From Larix kaempferi (taxonomy: Eukaryota; Streptophyta; Pinopsida; Pinales; Pinaceae): DNA of 64,000 nt. Positions within the stretch are counted from its first letter, which is position 1, and each line of letters begins with the position of its first letter. Positions 45,500 to 57,640 of this stretch are shown here, piece by piece. A model generated the notes under the pieces. The model ran no database searches, was not told the DNA's origin, and worked only from the letters and a program-made list of their open reading frames with translations. The position numbers and the translations under genes were made by a program. The stretch covers positions 9,679,001 to 9,743,000 of the forward strand of contig BSBM01000994.1 of assembly GCA_027924585.1 (NCBI GenBank), in the 5' to 3' direction.

Positions 45500-47592
45500 C
45501 TAGGTACATTTTCTAGCCTCAGAGAATCTATTAATTACACCACTTCTTCCCCCATTGGAAGTAGTACCCCACTGGCTTCTCCCCAAGGAGATCCCTCAGA
45601 TCCCTTTGAAACATCCTCACTCATAGGAGGTCATCCATTTTTTATAACACTTCCTACGTCTCCCCCTCATGCAAATCACAGCCCAAACATAATGGAAAGA
45701 CCCGTCGTCCCTACCTTACCATTTATGGCTAGTTTAAATCTACCTGATTTGTCCAAACTGATAAATGACCCCATTGCTCATGATGCGACATGGTCAGCTA
45801 TGTCAGACAAGCTTTCTTTTGATATTCCCAGATTTGAAGGAAAACAGGGAGATGATCTCGCCAACCACGTTATGTCTTTCCACTTATGGTGTTCATTTAA
45901 TAGCATAATGGATGATCCCGTGAGGCTTCACCTGTTCCAGCATACCCTCACCAGAACAACATCAAAATGGTACGCAAACCTAGAAAGTGGCACCCATTCT
46001 ACATTTGCGACATTGGCCACTGAATTTCTTACATACTTTCAACTACCAATCCAACATGACCCAGGCCTCAAAATTTTTAGTGAGTTTCTTCAAAATACAT
46101 CCACCCACATTGCGAACCACATCTAGGAGTGGCGTAGACATCGCACACTATGCAAGATCGAAATACAACCTTCCTTTTTGTTGGATTGGTTTATCAAATA
46201 TCTCCAACCTGCCATAGCTAAATATGTCTCCACCTCCATGCCACAAAGCGAGGAAGAGGATATTATGAAAGAAAAAAATTTCGATCTCATATATGCACAC
46301 TCTGGATATATTTACACAATCCTTCCCAATGCTCCGCGACATCGGTCGTTGGATCCTACACCTTCAAGATTGTCACATTCAACAGATGGAATTATTGGGT
46401 CCATTTACCATTTAGGAAAGGTTCCTCCCACCACATCGGTACCATCAGATGGTCAATTACAGTATGGACCATACGGTCCTACGTACCCAAACAATGGCGT
46501 TTCCTACACCGCCAATGGCACATTTTGCTCCTACATCCATCTCTTATGGAGCACAAATGATATTTATCCCACCACCAGGATACAATTCGTATTATCCTTT
46601 CCCATGCCCCACTAATCAACAACCGCCCCCCTACACAGGGTTTAACCTAGTTCAACCTACTTATGTTCAGCAAGCTCAACAATTTGAGAAATTGAACACC
46701 GCAAACCCCTAGAATCCACAAATTCAGGGGAAGAAGAAAGGGAAGAACAAGCAGAATCAACAACCAAGACATGGGGGAAATCCCCCTCCCCAACAAAACT
46801 AGAATACAAGTGATCCAAATGTGGGAACTAATAATACCCCCAAGCAAGGGAAGAATCCCCCCCGAGAACCAACTATTGTTGCTCCATCTACGACGATTAT
46901 GGTCATTACACACATCATTGTCCTCTTCTCACTGATGTCCAACAATTAGTGGAAGCTAAATTGAAGATGGTGATGAACCCCCCTCATGCAACGAATCCTC
47001 CCAAACCATAAACAGCTGTGTTACAACAACCCTTATCCAATCAAGGTGCAGTTAGAAACGAACAAGATCCTCTCCCACAGGGCGATGACTCTTTCCAAAA
47101 TATCTATACATTGGATATAAACCTTCAGACACGAGCCAAGGGTTACGATGGGCCTTCCACCCCCCAAGTGGATGAATTATCTATCCCCTTGGGGGGCCCT
47201 TTAAAAACACCACACTGAATACCGAACAAATCCCATGGATCCCAAAAGTTTCGCTTCAGCGTACCTCTAATAACCCTCACATGAAAGACGCCCATAATTA
47301 CAATATTGTGGATTACTTGTCTCAGTTCCCTGCGGTTATGTCCACATTAGAAGTGCTAAATTCCTTCCCAACACAAAGGAAGGAATTACTCAACGCACTC
47401 GGTGTGGTCTATCCACACGACTCACAACTCATGACCTTTGATGTTGGAAAAGGTGATCTGCGACTACCATCATCACTCACATTTCAAGTTCTTGTCACGG
47501 TTAAAAACATAATGAACCATCATTGTATCATCAACGAGGGTGCATCCACTTGCGTTTTGTCCGTAAAAGTTTGGAAATGATTAGGATCCCCT
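45500..47592 (+). pseudogene. Ty3/gypsy (Tat-like) gag and protease remnant
   Basis: A gag frame covers about 45510-46615 with one stop at 46124. It holds FDIPRFEGKQGDDLANHVMS, HLWCSFNS, RLHLFQHTLT and SKWYANLES, typical of the Tat-type gag of plant gypsy elements. A frameshift near 46500 moves the Pro/Gln-rich linker to another frame. A damaged zinc knuckle with YGHYTHHCPLL follows near 46895-46935. A later block (47281-47580) includes DYLSQFPAVMSTLEVLNSFP and the protease motif CIINEGASTCVLS, where the usual acidic residue before EGAS is Asn. One stop (TGA at 47578) then interrupts VWK*LGSP. The frame is cut at 47592 by an LTR. No reverse transcriptase or integrase of this element is seen downstream, and no LTR of its own was found. 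Confidence 0.82.
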
Positions 47593-48197
47593 TGTTGATG
47601 TATATGTAACTTTGGAATGTATTTCATCTATGTATTTCATATATATTTATTGTACCCTTATTAGAGATGTGTTATTCCTCTATAAGGAAGTGTTGTCATG
47701 TGGATTGACAAGTGTCGCAAGTGTGTGTACTTGCCGATGGGTTATTAGACCACCATGTGTGGGGTCGACCCTGAATTATACATTATATTGTGGATGTACC
47801 TAGCTAGACAAGTCGGCCCCATAAGCTCATTGGGCAAATAGGTTAGTATAAATAGAGATCAGGAGATCTCTATTTAGATCATTCGAAAAGCCTAATCTCT
47901 CTCACTCAGAAAGTGGCGCACTAGTGAGGAGGAGGATCATCTGCTTCTAGGAGACTATCTCAAGTGAATTTTGGTTGTACTTTGGTTGAGCCATTGCTCT
48001 CTCTATCTCTGAGGAAGTTGTGGGGTTTTTCACCTTAGGGTTTTCCCCACGGAAACTCTGTGTCTCTTGTCTCTCATGCTTTTGATTCTTGTGATGCTTG
48101 TGATGCTTATTGTGATTGTTATGCATTGATATACTGTATATGTTATTCTCTCAGTGAAGATCCTAGAGTATTGTGAATTAATGCTCAAAATTTAACA
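47593..48197 (+). repeat. LTR of the 27.3-kb copia family, plus orientation
   Basis: It runs TGTTGATGTATATG to AAATTTAACA, 605 bp, the reverse complement of the two copia LTRs at 27330 and 33743 with more differences. It keeps the TATA box and an 11-bp inverted repeat (47850-47875). The five bases on each side differ (CCCCT and AAGAC), so no target duplication survives. Confidence 0.92.
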
Positions 48198-48262
48198 AAG
48201 ACGACCTTCTTGAATGGTGTAGTTGAGGAGGAAGTGTATGTGGAGCAGCCACTTGGTTTTGA
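48198..48262 (+). pseudogene. Copia reverse-transcriptase fragment fused to the LTR
   Basis: Immediately after the LTR's terminal CA the plus strand encodes KTTFLNGVVEEEVYVEQPLG and a few more residues, the middle of copia reverse transcriptase. It matches the element at 30380-30430 closely. Primer site, leader, gag, protease and integrase are all absent between, so the junction is a deletion or template-switch product. The remaining 115 bases up to 48377 are unassigned. Confidence 0.85.
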
Positions 48263-48377
48263 GAAGCATATAGGTAACTCTAATTTGTCCTAGCATACAA
48301 ATCATAATCCTACAAATCATAGTTCATAGCATCCCTCCTGCGGAACAAGGGTCAATTCCTACATCGACGTAGAACTG

Positions 48378-49777
48378 TGTTGATACTATAATAAGTTACC
48401 TAGCATACCATATTAGATTTGTAGGACTATGATTTGAAGCTTGTTTGAAGAAGCATATAGAAAATTTTTGTCAAAGAGAATACGTGCTCAAGTCCCACCA
48501 AGTCATGGTAACTTATCCACAAATATGAAGGATATGAAGTAGGAATGGTGGCTCTATGGTCTATATAATGATGTAATTTAAAGTAGTACAAATAACAATC
48601 CCAGTCAGCCTAAAGGACCGTAAAGTTGGCCCTGTTGTAATATTGTCCAACATTTGTATAAATAAGTGAAACACCCTTCTCATTTGTGTGTGTGTGGGAA
48701 AACGAGGTTATGAAAAGGAGTAACGAATATATGGGGATTTGATGAGATCAACAACCAGTTGATCTAGAGCAGAGTTTCATGAAGTCACAATTAGTATAAT
48801 TCGCAGTTGTGAATACAATGGGGTGCATGTTCACTGTACTGTGAACAAAGGAAGCACAAAGTTGTAGTTAGTAAAGTCGTATTTGCAAAGACAAGGCGGT
48901 ACATGTTTGATGTACTGTGATCAAAGGAAGTATGAAGTTGTAGTTATTATAATACATAATTGAAAAGAGAAAGGGGCACATGGTCATTGTGCCGTGAACA
49001 AAGGAAGCACAAAGTTGCAGTTAGTATAAGTCATTGTTGTGAAGACAAAGGGGCACATGGTCATTGTACTGTGAGTGAAGGAAGAATGGAGTTGCAGTTA
49101 GTATAAGTCACATTTGCGAAGCAAAAAGAGTGCATAGTCGCAGTGTTGAGAGATATAAATGAAATAGGTGCAAGACGAATCTACGAGACAAGACAAAGAC
49201 TAAAGAAGAATCTAGTACAGATTCAAAAGAAATCACAGTTAAAAGAGGAAGATAAAATTTGGAGCAAATCAATGTGCAAAGTCGTAGTGCTTCATGAAAC
49301 AGACTTACTAAAACCATCTAACATCATTGTAAGAAAACCAATAGGATTCAATATGGTGGCAGGAAGGGGCGAGGAGTGTGAGTCGATGCTCATAGGAGGT
49401 TGGTGCCTCCAACTATTTGGTGTTGGAAAATGTAGGGAGTAGGTACTTCCTTCAGATTGGTGTCTAAGAAATTTGTGGGTCGGTACTCACAGGAGGTAGG
49501 TGCCTCCATCTAATTGGTGATGAAAAACATAGGAAGTTGGTGCTTCCCATGAATGTAATCTTTGCATGACTTAACATGTCTTTCGATTCTCTCCCCATTG
49601 GGTTTCCATGTAAATTCCGGTATATTGTGTATCTACTATTGTTGTGATGCATTATTGATGATATGTATTGAATGCAGTCATTGTTGTTTGATAATTAATA
49701 AGGCTAAATTATATTTTGTCTAAAAGTGGTTAATTGTGTGAATATTGATTCACCCCTCCCCTCTTAGTATTCCAACA
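48378..49777 (+). repeat. 5' LTR (1.4 kb)
   Basis: It starts TGTTGATAC and ends TCCAACA. It matches 52972 to about 54030 over its first two thirds. A block of about five 76-bp repeats occupies 48775-49150. Confidence 0.85.
48775..49150. repeat. 76-bp tandem repeats in the 5' LTR (about 5)
   Basis: Units start near 48775, 48851, 48927, 49003 and 49081. They share GAAG...AGTTG(C/T)AGTTAGTATAA and GGGG(C/T)(A/G)CATGGTC. Confidence 0.88.
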
Positions 49778-49779
49778 AT

Positions 49780-49791
49780 TGGTATTAGAGC
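49780..49791 (+). promoter_or_regulatory. Primer-binding site (tRNA-Met type)
   Basis: TGGTATTAGAGC lies two bases after the 5' LTR. One base differs from the tRNA-iMet primer consensus. Confidence 0.85.
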
Positions 49792-49823
49792 GAGGTTACT
49801 TTAGATTACAGTTTAACCACTAA

Positions 49824-51960
49824 AATGAAGATCCATGGAAAAATATGAAGGAATTTCATCAAGCAAAATACCACTTTTTGATTGAAATAACTACGTGTTC
49901 TAAATACTAAGTATCGTGCACATTTGATGTCTCTAGGCATCGAGGTTTGGCTCGCTTTTTTCAATGGGTACAAAATTCTAGAGTATCCCCCCACTGACAT
50001 AGATGGAAAGAAATTGTATCATAATAATTCAAAAGTTGTAATTGCAATCTCCAGTGGTTTGTCAAAAACAGAACTTGTTAAAGTTATGTATATCACCTTA
50101 GTAAAGAAAATGTGGGATAAGCTCAAAAACATATATCAAGGAGATGATGGAGTCAAGAAATAAAAAATGCAAACACATAGGGGAGAGTTTGACAAACTTC
50201 AAATGAATGAAGAACAAAACATCGCAGCATACATTATTCATGTCAATGAAATTGTAAACACTATTAGAGGATTACGAGAAGAACTAAAAGAAAAAAAATG
50301 TCATACAAAAGTTACTCAAAACTCTTCCAATGAAATTTGATTCAAAGGTATCAACCATTGAAGAATACCGATACCTAGAACTACTAACCATGGAGGGACT
50401 ACAAATAATTCTCATAGCAAATGAAATGAGAGTAGACAAAGCCAAAGGAACTTTGAGACATGAGGCATCATTCAAAGCAACCAAGAAGACAAAGACCAAA
50501 GGATGCAAATCATGTAGTTGTTTATACAAGGAATCAAACACTAAAGAAGTGAACTTTGTTAGAAAACTCAAAAGAGGATCATGAAAATAAGAGGTAAGTT
50601 ACCCTTTAAATATTTTAATTGTTGAAAAATTGGTCATTACACTTCAAAATGTCCATATGGAAAAATAAAAGATAGTGATGATGAAGATATTCCTCGTCAC
50701 AAAAGGAAGAAAAATAGATAAAAGAAGGGATACATCACTAGGAACAAGCATTTTGATAGACAAAAGAAAAGTTTATATTCCACAAAAGATGGCATCTCAT
50801 CTGATGAAGAATATGAAAGTGATAATGATTCAAACAAAATGCTCTTCATGGAAATAGTGACACAAAGTGAAGATCTAGAGATCACCGATAGAAATCATTA
50901 AGAAAAACATGAAGACAAGGATGAATAAAATGATAATGAGGAAGTAGAATTAGACCTTGAGGTTGAACTTATCAGTGCACTAGATGATCTAAGAATGGAA
51001 AGGAAGAAGAACAAGCGGCTAAAAGAAAAAATGTTCAAACTTAAGGAAGAAATCATTAGAGCAAAAGAATCTGAAAATATTATCATTAATTTGACAACAC
51101 AACTTGAAGAAGAAAGAGGAATCGAAGAAGTATTGATGAATCATTTGGAAGGGAGAAGAATAGTCAGTGAAAAACAGGAAGTTGAAAGTGATATGTTAAG
51201 AAAAGAATTACAAGGATCGAAATTAGGCTATCAACAGAAAACTGAGGACAAACCTAAAGTATTAAGTCAGTTGATTAGCAGTCAAATACAATGGGAAGGA
51301 AATCCAAGTAAAATTCATAACAATGAAAGCCATTAGAAGGAAATAGAGAATATAAAAGGGGATCTAGAAACATAAATTATTCTTCTAAAATGGGAAGTGC
51401 AAAAAAATAAACTCTCCGCTAAGTTGTTAGTCAAAATATGACAACAATTCCAAAACACTAAAGGAGATTCTGAATAGTTAAAAACCATATAATAATGAGA
51501 CAGGACTAGGGTATAATTTTGATGAGGAGTCAAGGAAGATGAAATTAGGAAATATATCAGAATTCATAACCTATGCATATGCAACCAAAAAATGATTGAA
51601 AACTGAAGATAGTGAACTCAAGAAGGACAATGACAGGATGGAAACCGAAACAACTTATAAGAATGGAATACACAATGAAGTAGAAACCTCAAGAATATCA
51701 TTTGTAAAAGGGTACCAAAATGTTTTCTTAGGATATTATTTCTTATGAAAAAATTTCAGTCATAAAGCAGCTCATTGCAAGGCATATGAAAGTAATAGAG
51801 TCATTAGTGAAAATTCCAAGAACTATCATGATAATAAAATCAATTAGTAAAAAAGATTCAAAAGTAGATATGTAACTCCTTAGAACCTCTAAACTTCGAC
51901 ATTGAGTGCTATAAATGTAACAATTTTGGTCACACAACCCTCAATTGTAGACTCAAAATG
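49824..51960 (+). pseudogene. Copia gag with coiled coil, multiply broken
   Basis: Frames with stops give, in order, a UBN2-like part (VWLAFFNGYKILEYPPTDID and VKKMWDKLKNIYQGDDGVKK), a zinc knuckle with IGHYTSKCPYG near 50605-50665 whose second Cys codon is now a stop, and an acidic linker. A strongly charged coiled-coil section follows (ELISALDDLRMERKKNKRL near 50965-51020, and EEIIRAKESENIIINLTTQL). A second knuckle CYKCNNFGHTTLNC lies near 51908-51950. At least eight stops and several frameshifts are visible. In live relatives this protein forms the particle around the RNA. The copy is plainly inactive. Confidence 0.85.
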
Positions 51961-52079
51961 AATTCACTCCAGCAATTAGCATAAGAGGGAATCTTTCCAA
52001 AACTTAAGAATGATGGTAACAAAAATTAGAGACAGGAGTAAAAAAATTCACCCACTGAAAAGTGTGACTTGGTTTTACA

Positions 52080-52335
52080 TGCCCAAAGTAGATAAAAAAA
52101 TTGGTACGTTGACAATGGATGCTCCAAGCACATGATTGGAGAAAAACACAAATTCATAAACTTTGAGAAAGGAAAAACAGGAAGTGTTACTGTTGGTAGA
52201 GATCGCACAACAAAAATACTTGGAAGAGGCACAATCACTCTTGGAAACAAGGATGTTGAAGCAAAAAATGTATTATTGATTGAAAACATGAAACACAACC
52301 TCTTAAGTGTAAGCTATATGTGTGATCAAGGACAT
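52080..52335 (+). pseudogene. Copia protease fragment
   Basis: WYVDNGCSKHMIGEK begins the domain near 52102. The catalytic Asp is kept, but the next residue is Asn where Ser or Thr is usual. It continues with LGRGTITLG and MKHNLLSVSYMCDQG. About 25 codons later the frame passes into reverse-transcriptase sequence, so the domains between are deleted. Confidence 0.85.
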
Positions 52336-52419
52336 ACTCTTGTTATTAAAATCATAACAATGTCAAATAAGAAGAGAAAAATAAAGAAGATTGGTAGCCA
52401 GAGCAACCAGAACCTCTCA

Positions 52420-52790
52420 ATCTTGGGATTGCAAATTATACATTTAGAAAAAGGAATATTTATATCTCAATCCAAGTATGTTGAATATATGCTCAAAAGG
52501 TTTCAGATGGTGGACTCAAAGCCAGTAAGCACTCCAATGGTCATAGGATCCAAACTAAACAAGGACGATGAATAATTAAAATTAAACAAAAAATTGTACG
52601 GATCTATGATAGGTAGTTTATTATATGTAACTGCGACCAGGCCTAGCATCATGCAGGAAGTTGGTGTAGTGGAAAATTTTCAATCTGAGCCAAGAGAAAT
52701 GCATATTTAGGCATTTAAGAGAATAATTTGGTACTTAAAAGGAACCTTGGAGTTTGGCCTATGGTATCTCAAAGGGGGAGATTGACAGTA
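52420..52790 (+). pseudogene. Copia reverse transcriptase/RNase H linker fragment
   Basis: The frame reads LGLQIIHLEKGIFISQSKYV and PVSTPMVIGSKLNKDD, the segment after the polymerase core. After a stop at 52573 it continues with GSMIGSLLYVTATRPSI and WYLKGTLEFGLWY. The polymerase active site and the RNase H core are absent. Confidence 0.85.
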
Positions 52791-52960
52791 AAACAAGAAT
52801 TCAAAGTGAAGGAGAGTATACATATGAAAATCAATTCAAGGTAGAAGTTAGGAAACAGAGAATGAGGAATCAAAATTCAAATCTAATCAGCATAGAAGGA
52901 AGAGCTCACCCTTAGGGAAAGCTTATTTACTTGGTGTTGACATCAATTCCAAAGGGGATA

Positions 52961-52971
52961 TTGTTAGATAT
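52961..52971 (+). promoter_or_regulatory. Polypurine tract
   Basis: AAAGGGGATAT directly precedes the 3' LTR start TGTTAG. Confidence 0.75.
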
Positions 52972-54030
52972 AAAGGGTTGTCGTTGATGGAAAATAGGGT
53001 GTAGTGTTACCTAGCATACCATATTAGCATACTAGATCAGATTTGAAGGATTGTGCTTCGAATCCCATCTGAAGAAGCATATAGAAGAAAATTTTCAAAG
53101 AGAATATGCGCACAAGTCCCACCAAGTCATAGGAACTTGTCCACGGATATGAAGGATATGAAGTGGGAATGGTGGTTCTATGGTCTATTTAATGATTAAA
53201 GTAGTACAAATAACAAGCTAATTCCACCTAAAGGACAGTAAATGATTGGCTCTTCCGTAATATTGTCCAAAACTTGTACAAAAAAGTGAAATTCCCTTCT
53301 CATTTGTGTGTGTGTGTGTGTGTGTGTGGAGAAATGAGGTTCTGAAAGGAATACAAAATATATGGGTATTTAAGGAGATCAACAACTAGTTGATCTAGAG
53401 CAGAGTCTCATGAAGTTGTATTTGGTATAAGTCATAGTTGCGAAGACAAAGGGGTGCATGGTCACTATACTGTGAACAAAGGAAGTGTGAAGTTGCAGTT
53501 AGTATAAGTCACATATGTAAAGACAAAGGGGTACATGGTCGTTGTACTATGAACAAAGGAAGCACGAAGTTGCAGTTAGTATGAGTTGTAGTTGTGAAGG
53601 AAAGGGGCAGATGGTTTCTCTTCTTTGAACAAAGGAAGAGTGGAGTTGTAGTTATTATAAGTCCCAATTGTGAATACAAAGGGGTTCATTGTCGCAATAC
53701 TGTGAATGAAGGAAGTGCAAATTTGCAGTTAGCATAATTCGCAGTTGCGAAGACAAAGGGGTGCATGGTCGCTATACTATGAATGAAGGAAGAACAAATT
53801 TGTAGTTAGTATAAGTCACATTTGCAAAGACAAAGGAGTGCATAGTCATAGTATTGAGAGATATAAATGAAATAAGTGCAAGATGTAGCTGCGAGACAAG
53901 ACAAAGAATAAAGCAGACTCTAATACGAAGTCGAAATAAATCGTAGATAGAAGAGGAAGATAAAAGTTCGATAAAATAAATGTACAAAGTTCGCCTCATT
54001 TAGATAAATCTAGCAAAAAGTTTGACCATC
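52972..54030 (+). repeat. 3' LTR, incomplete
   Basis: It matches the 5' LTR from TGTTAG to about 53990 and becomes unrecognisable by about 54030; the last ~400 bp of the LTR are missing or replaced. It carries a longer TG microsatellite (53303-53328) and six 76-77-bp repeats (about 53406-53865). Confidence 0.8.
53406..53865. repeat. 76-77-bp tandem repeats in the 3' LTR (6)
   Basis: Units start near 53406, 53482, 53559, 53635, 53712 and 53789. They are the same family as in the 5' LTR, with one more copy. Confidence 0.88.
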
Positions 54031-56860
54031 CATTCCAATAAATTAATTGAGATCGAAAATCCAACATTATAAAAGTTCCCTATGATTCTTAAAATGTATA
54101 ATTAGAATAGTTAACTCCAACATAAAATAAATCTTGAACCGATATTCTCAGTTTTCTCCTCCAATGTGACAAGTACGAGGAAAATTGGGGAGATGAATAT
54201 TCTATATTCTAACCCTTCTACTGGATTCATCGATAAGAGATAACATAATTTCAATAATTTTATATCAATGCGGGTGATGTAAGAAATGAGGCCTCGACAC
54301 AATCAATTAAGAAGTGTCGACTGACAATTTTCCCTTGTATTACACCTTGAAAAGTCTATGATGGAGGATTCATTCTTCAATTTTTTTTTGGGAAGTATGT
54401 GATAGAGGATGGTTTGTCCCATTAATAGACTAGAGTTATGTGGTGAAGGAAGTGTTGAATGAATCCTTGATGGGATTTCTAGAATGCAAAAAGTATCGGC
54501 CAATACTTCTGCGTAACCCCTTTTTGACAGGATTACAAGTAAGGAAGAGGATTGTTTGGGTGAAAAATTTAGAAGATGTGAAAGAAATTATTCACTAATT
54601 GAGGAAGATTTGAAATAAATTATTTCCCTCAAAGGTTGATCTAACATTGAGGAAGTTTTGGTCGATGCTCCAATGCATACTTCAAGGCCCTGACACCATT
54701 GTTAAGGAAGTGTCTGACATCCCTTCTCTGCTCTCTCTAACTGCAAGAACACTATAGTGAGGATGTGTCAGTCATATCTTATAGGTTTATTCTATGATAT
54801 AGGAAGGGTTGAATGACCCTTCAGTGAGCCCCCACTTTGAGGATAGGACTATCAATAATATGGTGCTAACATCATTAAGATGTCACCAAGATCAAATAAT
54901 GTAAGATAAATTTTATTGCTTCATCCCATACCTCTTTTGCATTTCAAAACAAAATACAAATAAATGGTTTCATAAATATCCATCATTTACACATTGTACA
55001 CCATCTTGGCCCATTGTGGTCTACACAGACATTGTACAATAACGTGCAAATTCTTGAACCCTTCGTTGACGATTAATGTACAAACTTCTTACTTATCCTT
55101 TGAGAAATTAAAGGTAAATAGAAACCCCATCAGTATCCAGTGTAAGAATATGGATATTGTTCAAAAGGTTCTACTAAGAATTAAAAATTAGAGGTATTTT
55201 AAAGAAAATCCCCCCTTCAACAGTTTCCTCGGATTTCAAGGTATTTATGATTTCTTCTCTAGTATGTTTTGTTAGCTCATGTATGTGTTTTATTATCACG
55301 GAAACTTTTTGATCATCCCTTAGATGTGCTATAAGAAACCTACATAGCAGGGGTTGTATGTTTTAAAAGTGGATTGTTCCACATGTTTAAGTTTTTTCTA
55401 TAGAATGGAAAATGATTTGTCTGATCAATGATTATAATGTTTATAAGTTAGGCCAAGATATTATGACATTGTTTTAATGACTAAGCACCTTACGTCTTGA
55501 AGCACTTATCCACAAGTATGAAATATGTTATGAACTCTTGAGTTATGTATTAAACATAGTGTATGTCCATTATGAAACTTAAACATCACATTTTTCAAGA
55601 ATCTAAATCGAATAATAAACTCACTTAAATCAATATGCGAATCATAGAAAGATAGAATGCAACATCCATTACATTTACTCGAGTCAAATTGTTGGATTCC
55701 ATAATTGTTAGCAATTATCTTGGTTGTGGCAGAGGATTTGAACAAACTTATCATATATCATAAGACTAGTGGATGTGGCCTTAATTATCAAGTGAATATC
55801 CATTCAATATTCTTACACGATTAAATATGTGTGCATACTATAGGCATGAGTTTTCCTACATAAGAAATAATAATTAATTGATGAGTTTAAATGTGTATTT
55901 TTTGTTTTCATTTTTTCTATGGAATATTGAAGTTATATAATTTATGCTTTGAAGTGTCTTTGAAGTTATATAATTTATGTTTTGAAGTGTCTTTTTTTTG
56001 GAATTTCATTTTCATTGAGATTTTTGATATCCATGATATAATGAAGATATATAAAGAAAGTTTGTTAATAAGGGTTGATTTATTAATAATAATCTAATAG
56101 TAATTATCAATAATATGGAAGAGAAAATTTGTTTAACTATAGAAAAGTATCAAGTTCTGATTTTATGGAGGAACTTCATCAAAAGAGCTACATGGCTATT
56201 AGGTTCTTAAATAGCATGGGCGTCCTAGTGTGTTTCTAATTTCAATAAAAAAATACATCGACTCTTTTGGTAGCTTTGTGTTATTTTCATGAGCTTCTTA
56301 TGCATTGATTTGAAGAGAATTGATTGTAGAAGAGGTTATCTACAACTCTTCATTGATATTTTTAAATAATAAACATTGATTTATATTGTGTAGTAATAAT
56401 TTACAGTCCACTATGAATGAATGGAATTGAAGGGTTCACTAGATAGCTATTGTCTTGTACTTTGCCACCATCGCTATGCTCAGTTTGGGTACATCCTAAG
56501 CAAAGCTAAATGGATTTTTTTATTATTTGTATTTATTCTTTTAGTTTTACTTGACTAATTAAAAATTGGTGTGTATAGATAACATTAATCTAATTTTATT
56601 GAGCGTTTTATATGTGAATGGAGCCAACATAATTATAATATTTGTTGAGTTTAATGTTTTATGTTATAGATATGAATGTTTTATATTAGTATTGTTAATA
56701 TAAATGTGCAAAAGAAGTTTTGGAGACAGTGGTACAAGAAAGAAGCCAAATTAACATTTATAATTTAAGAGGTTGTCTCAAGACCCATGACTATTATTTC
56801 AATATCAAGAAGGTTAAGCCTAATATTAAAGAAAATGACTTTACATGTACTAGATCTTAC
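54031..56860. other. No gene recognised
   Basis: It is AT-rich with many stops in all frames. Two adjacent 40-bp copies of TTGAAGTTATATAATTTATG-type sequence lie at about 55928-55996. Nothing else is supportable. Confidence 0.45.
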
Positions 56861-56992
56861 AAACATTAACACCGTAGTAGTCAAGTAGAACTACTCCTTC
56901 TTTCAAACATTAACACCGTAATCGTCAAGTAGAAATACTCCTCCTTTCAAACATTAACACCCATAGTAGTCAAGTAGAACTACTCCTTATTA
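56861..56992. repeat. 44-bp tandem repeat, 3 copies
   Basis: AAACATTAACACC recurs at 56861, 56905 and 56949. Two of the three units keep GTAGTCAAGTAGAACTAC, whose ends are complementary. Confidence 0.92.
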
Positions 56993-56999
56993 AATAGAC

Positions 57000-57640
57000 A
57001 ACCTTTATTTTAAGAGAAAACCACTTTTTTAAATAAATTGATATTTTTTTTTATATAATATTTTAAAATTAAAATATAATAAATTAATGTTTTTATTCAT
57101 TTATTTCTTATGGAATGTGATATATATTTTAAAGAAGATCCAAAATAAATAATTTTATATTCAAATACTAATAAATCAATTCTATTTTTATAAAAATATA
57201 AAAATATTTATTTTAAATAGATTAAAATTCCGAAAAATATTAAACGATATATTTTAAATAGATTAAAATTATGAAAATATTAAATTATTTATTTTTAAAT
57301 AGATTAAAATTCTGAAAATATTAAATTATTTATTTTTAAATAGATTAAAATTTTTAAATAGATTAAAATTTTTAAATTCAAAAGTATATAAATAAAATAT
57401 ATTAAAATATTTATTTTAAATAAATGAAATTTCCCAAAATATTAAATTAATTATTTTTAAATAGATTAAAATTCTTAAATTCAAAAGTATATAAATAAAA
57501 ATATTAAATTATTTATTTTAAATAGATTACAATTCCCAAAATATTAAATTATTTATTTTTAAATATATTAAAATTCCTAAATTCAAAAGTATAAAAATAG
57601 AATTAAATATTATAAATTAATAAAATATAATATTGGTTCG
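57000..57640. repeat. Very AT-rich degenerate tandem repeats
   Basis: A phrase TTTTTAAATAGATTAAAATT recurs about nine times between 57215 and 57575 at irregular 40-60-bp spacing. It alternates with AAATATTAAATTATTTATTT. A larger unit including AATTCAAAAGTATATAAATA repeats at about 57375, 57480 and 57580. Confidence 0.85.

Larger units (their letters stand above)
48378..54030 (+). mobile_element. SIRE-like Ty1/copia element with large internal deletion
   Basis: The 5' LTR (48378-49777) is followed by a tRNA-Met primer site, decayed gag with a coiled coil, protease, a short reverse transcriptase end, a purine tract and a 3' LTR that starts at 52972 and fades out near 54030. The gag layout (zinc knuckle, acidic coiled-coil section, second knuckle) fits the SIRE/Maximus side of copia. 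Integrase and most of reverse transcriptase are gone. No target duplication can be scored because the right end is incomplete. Confidence 0.87.
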
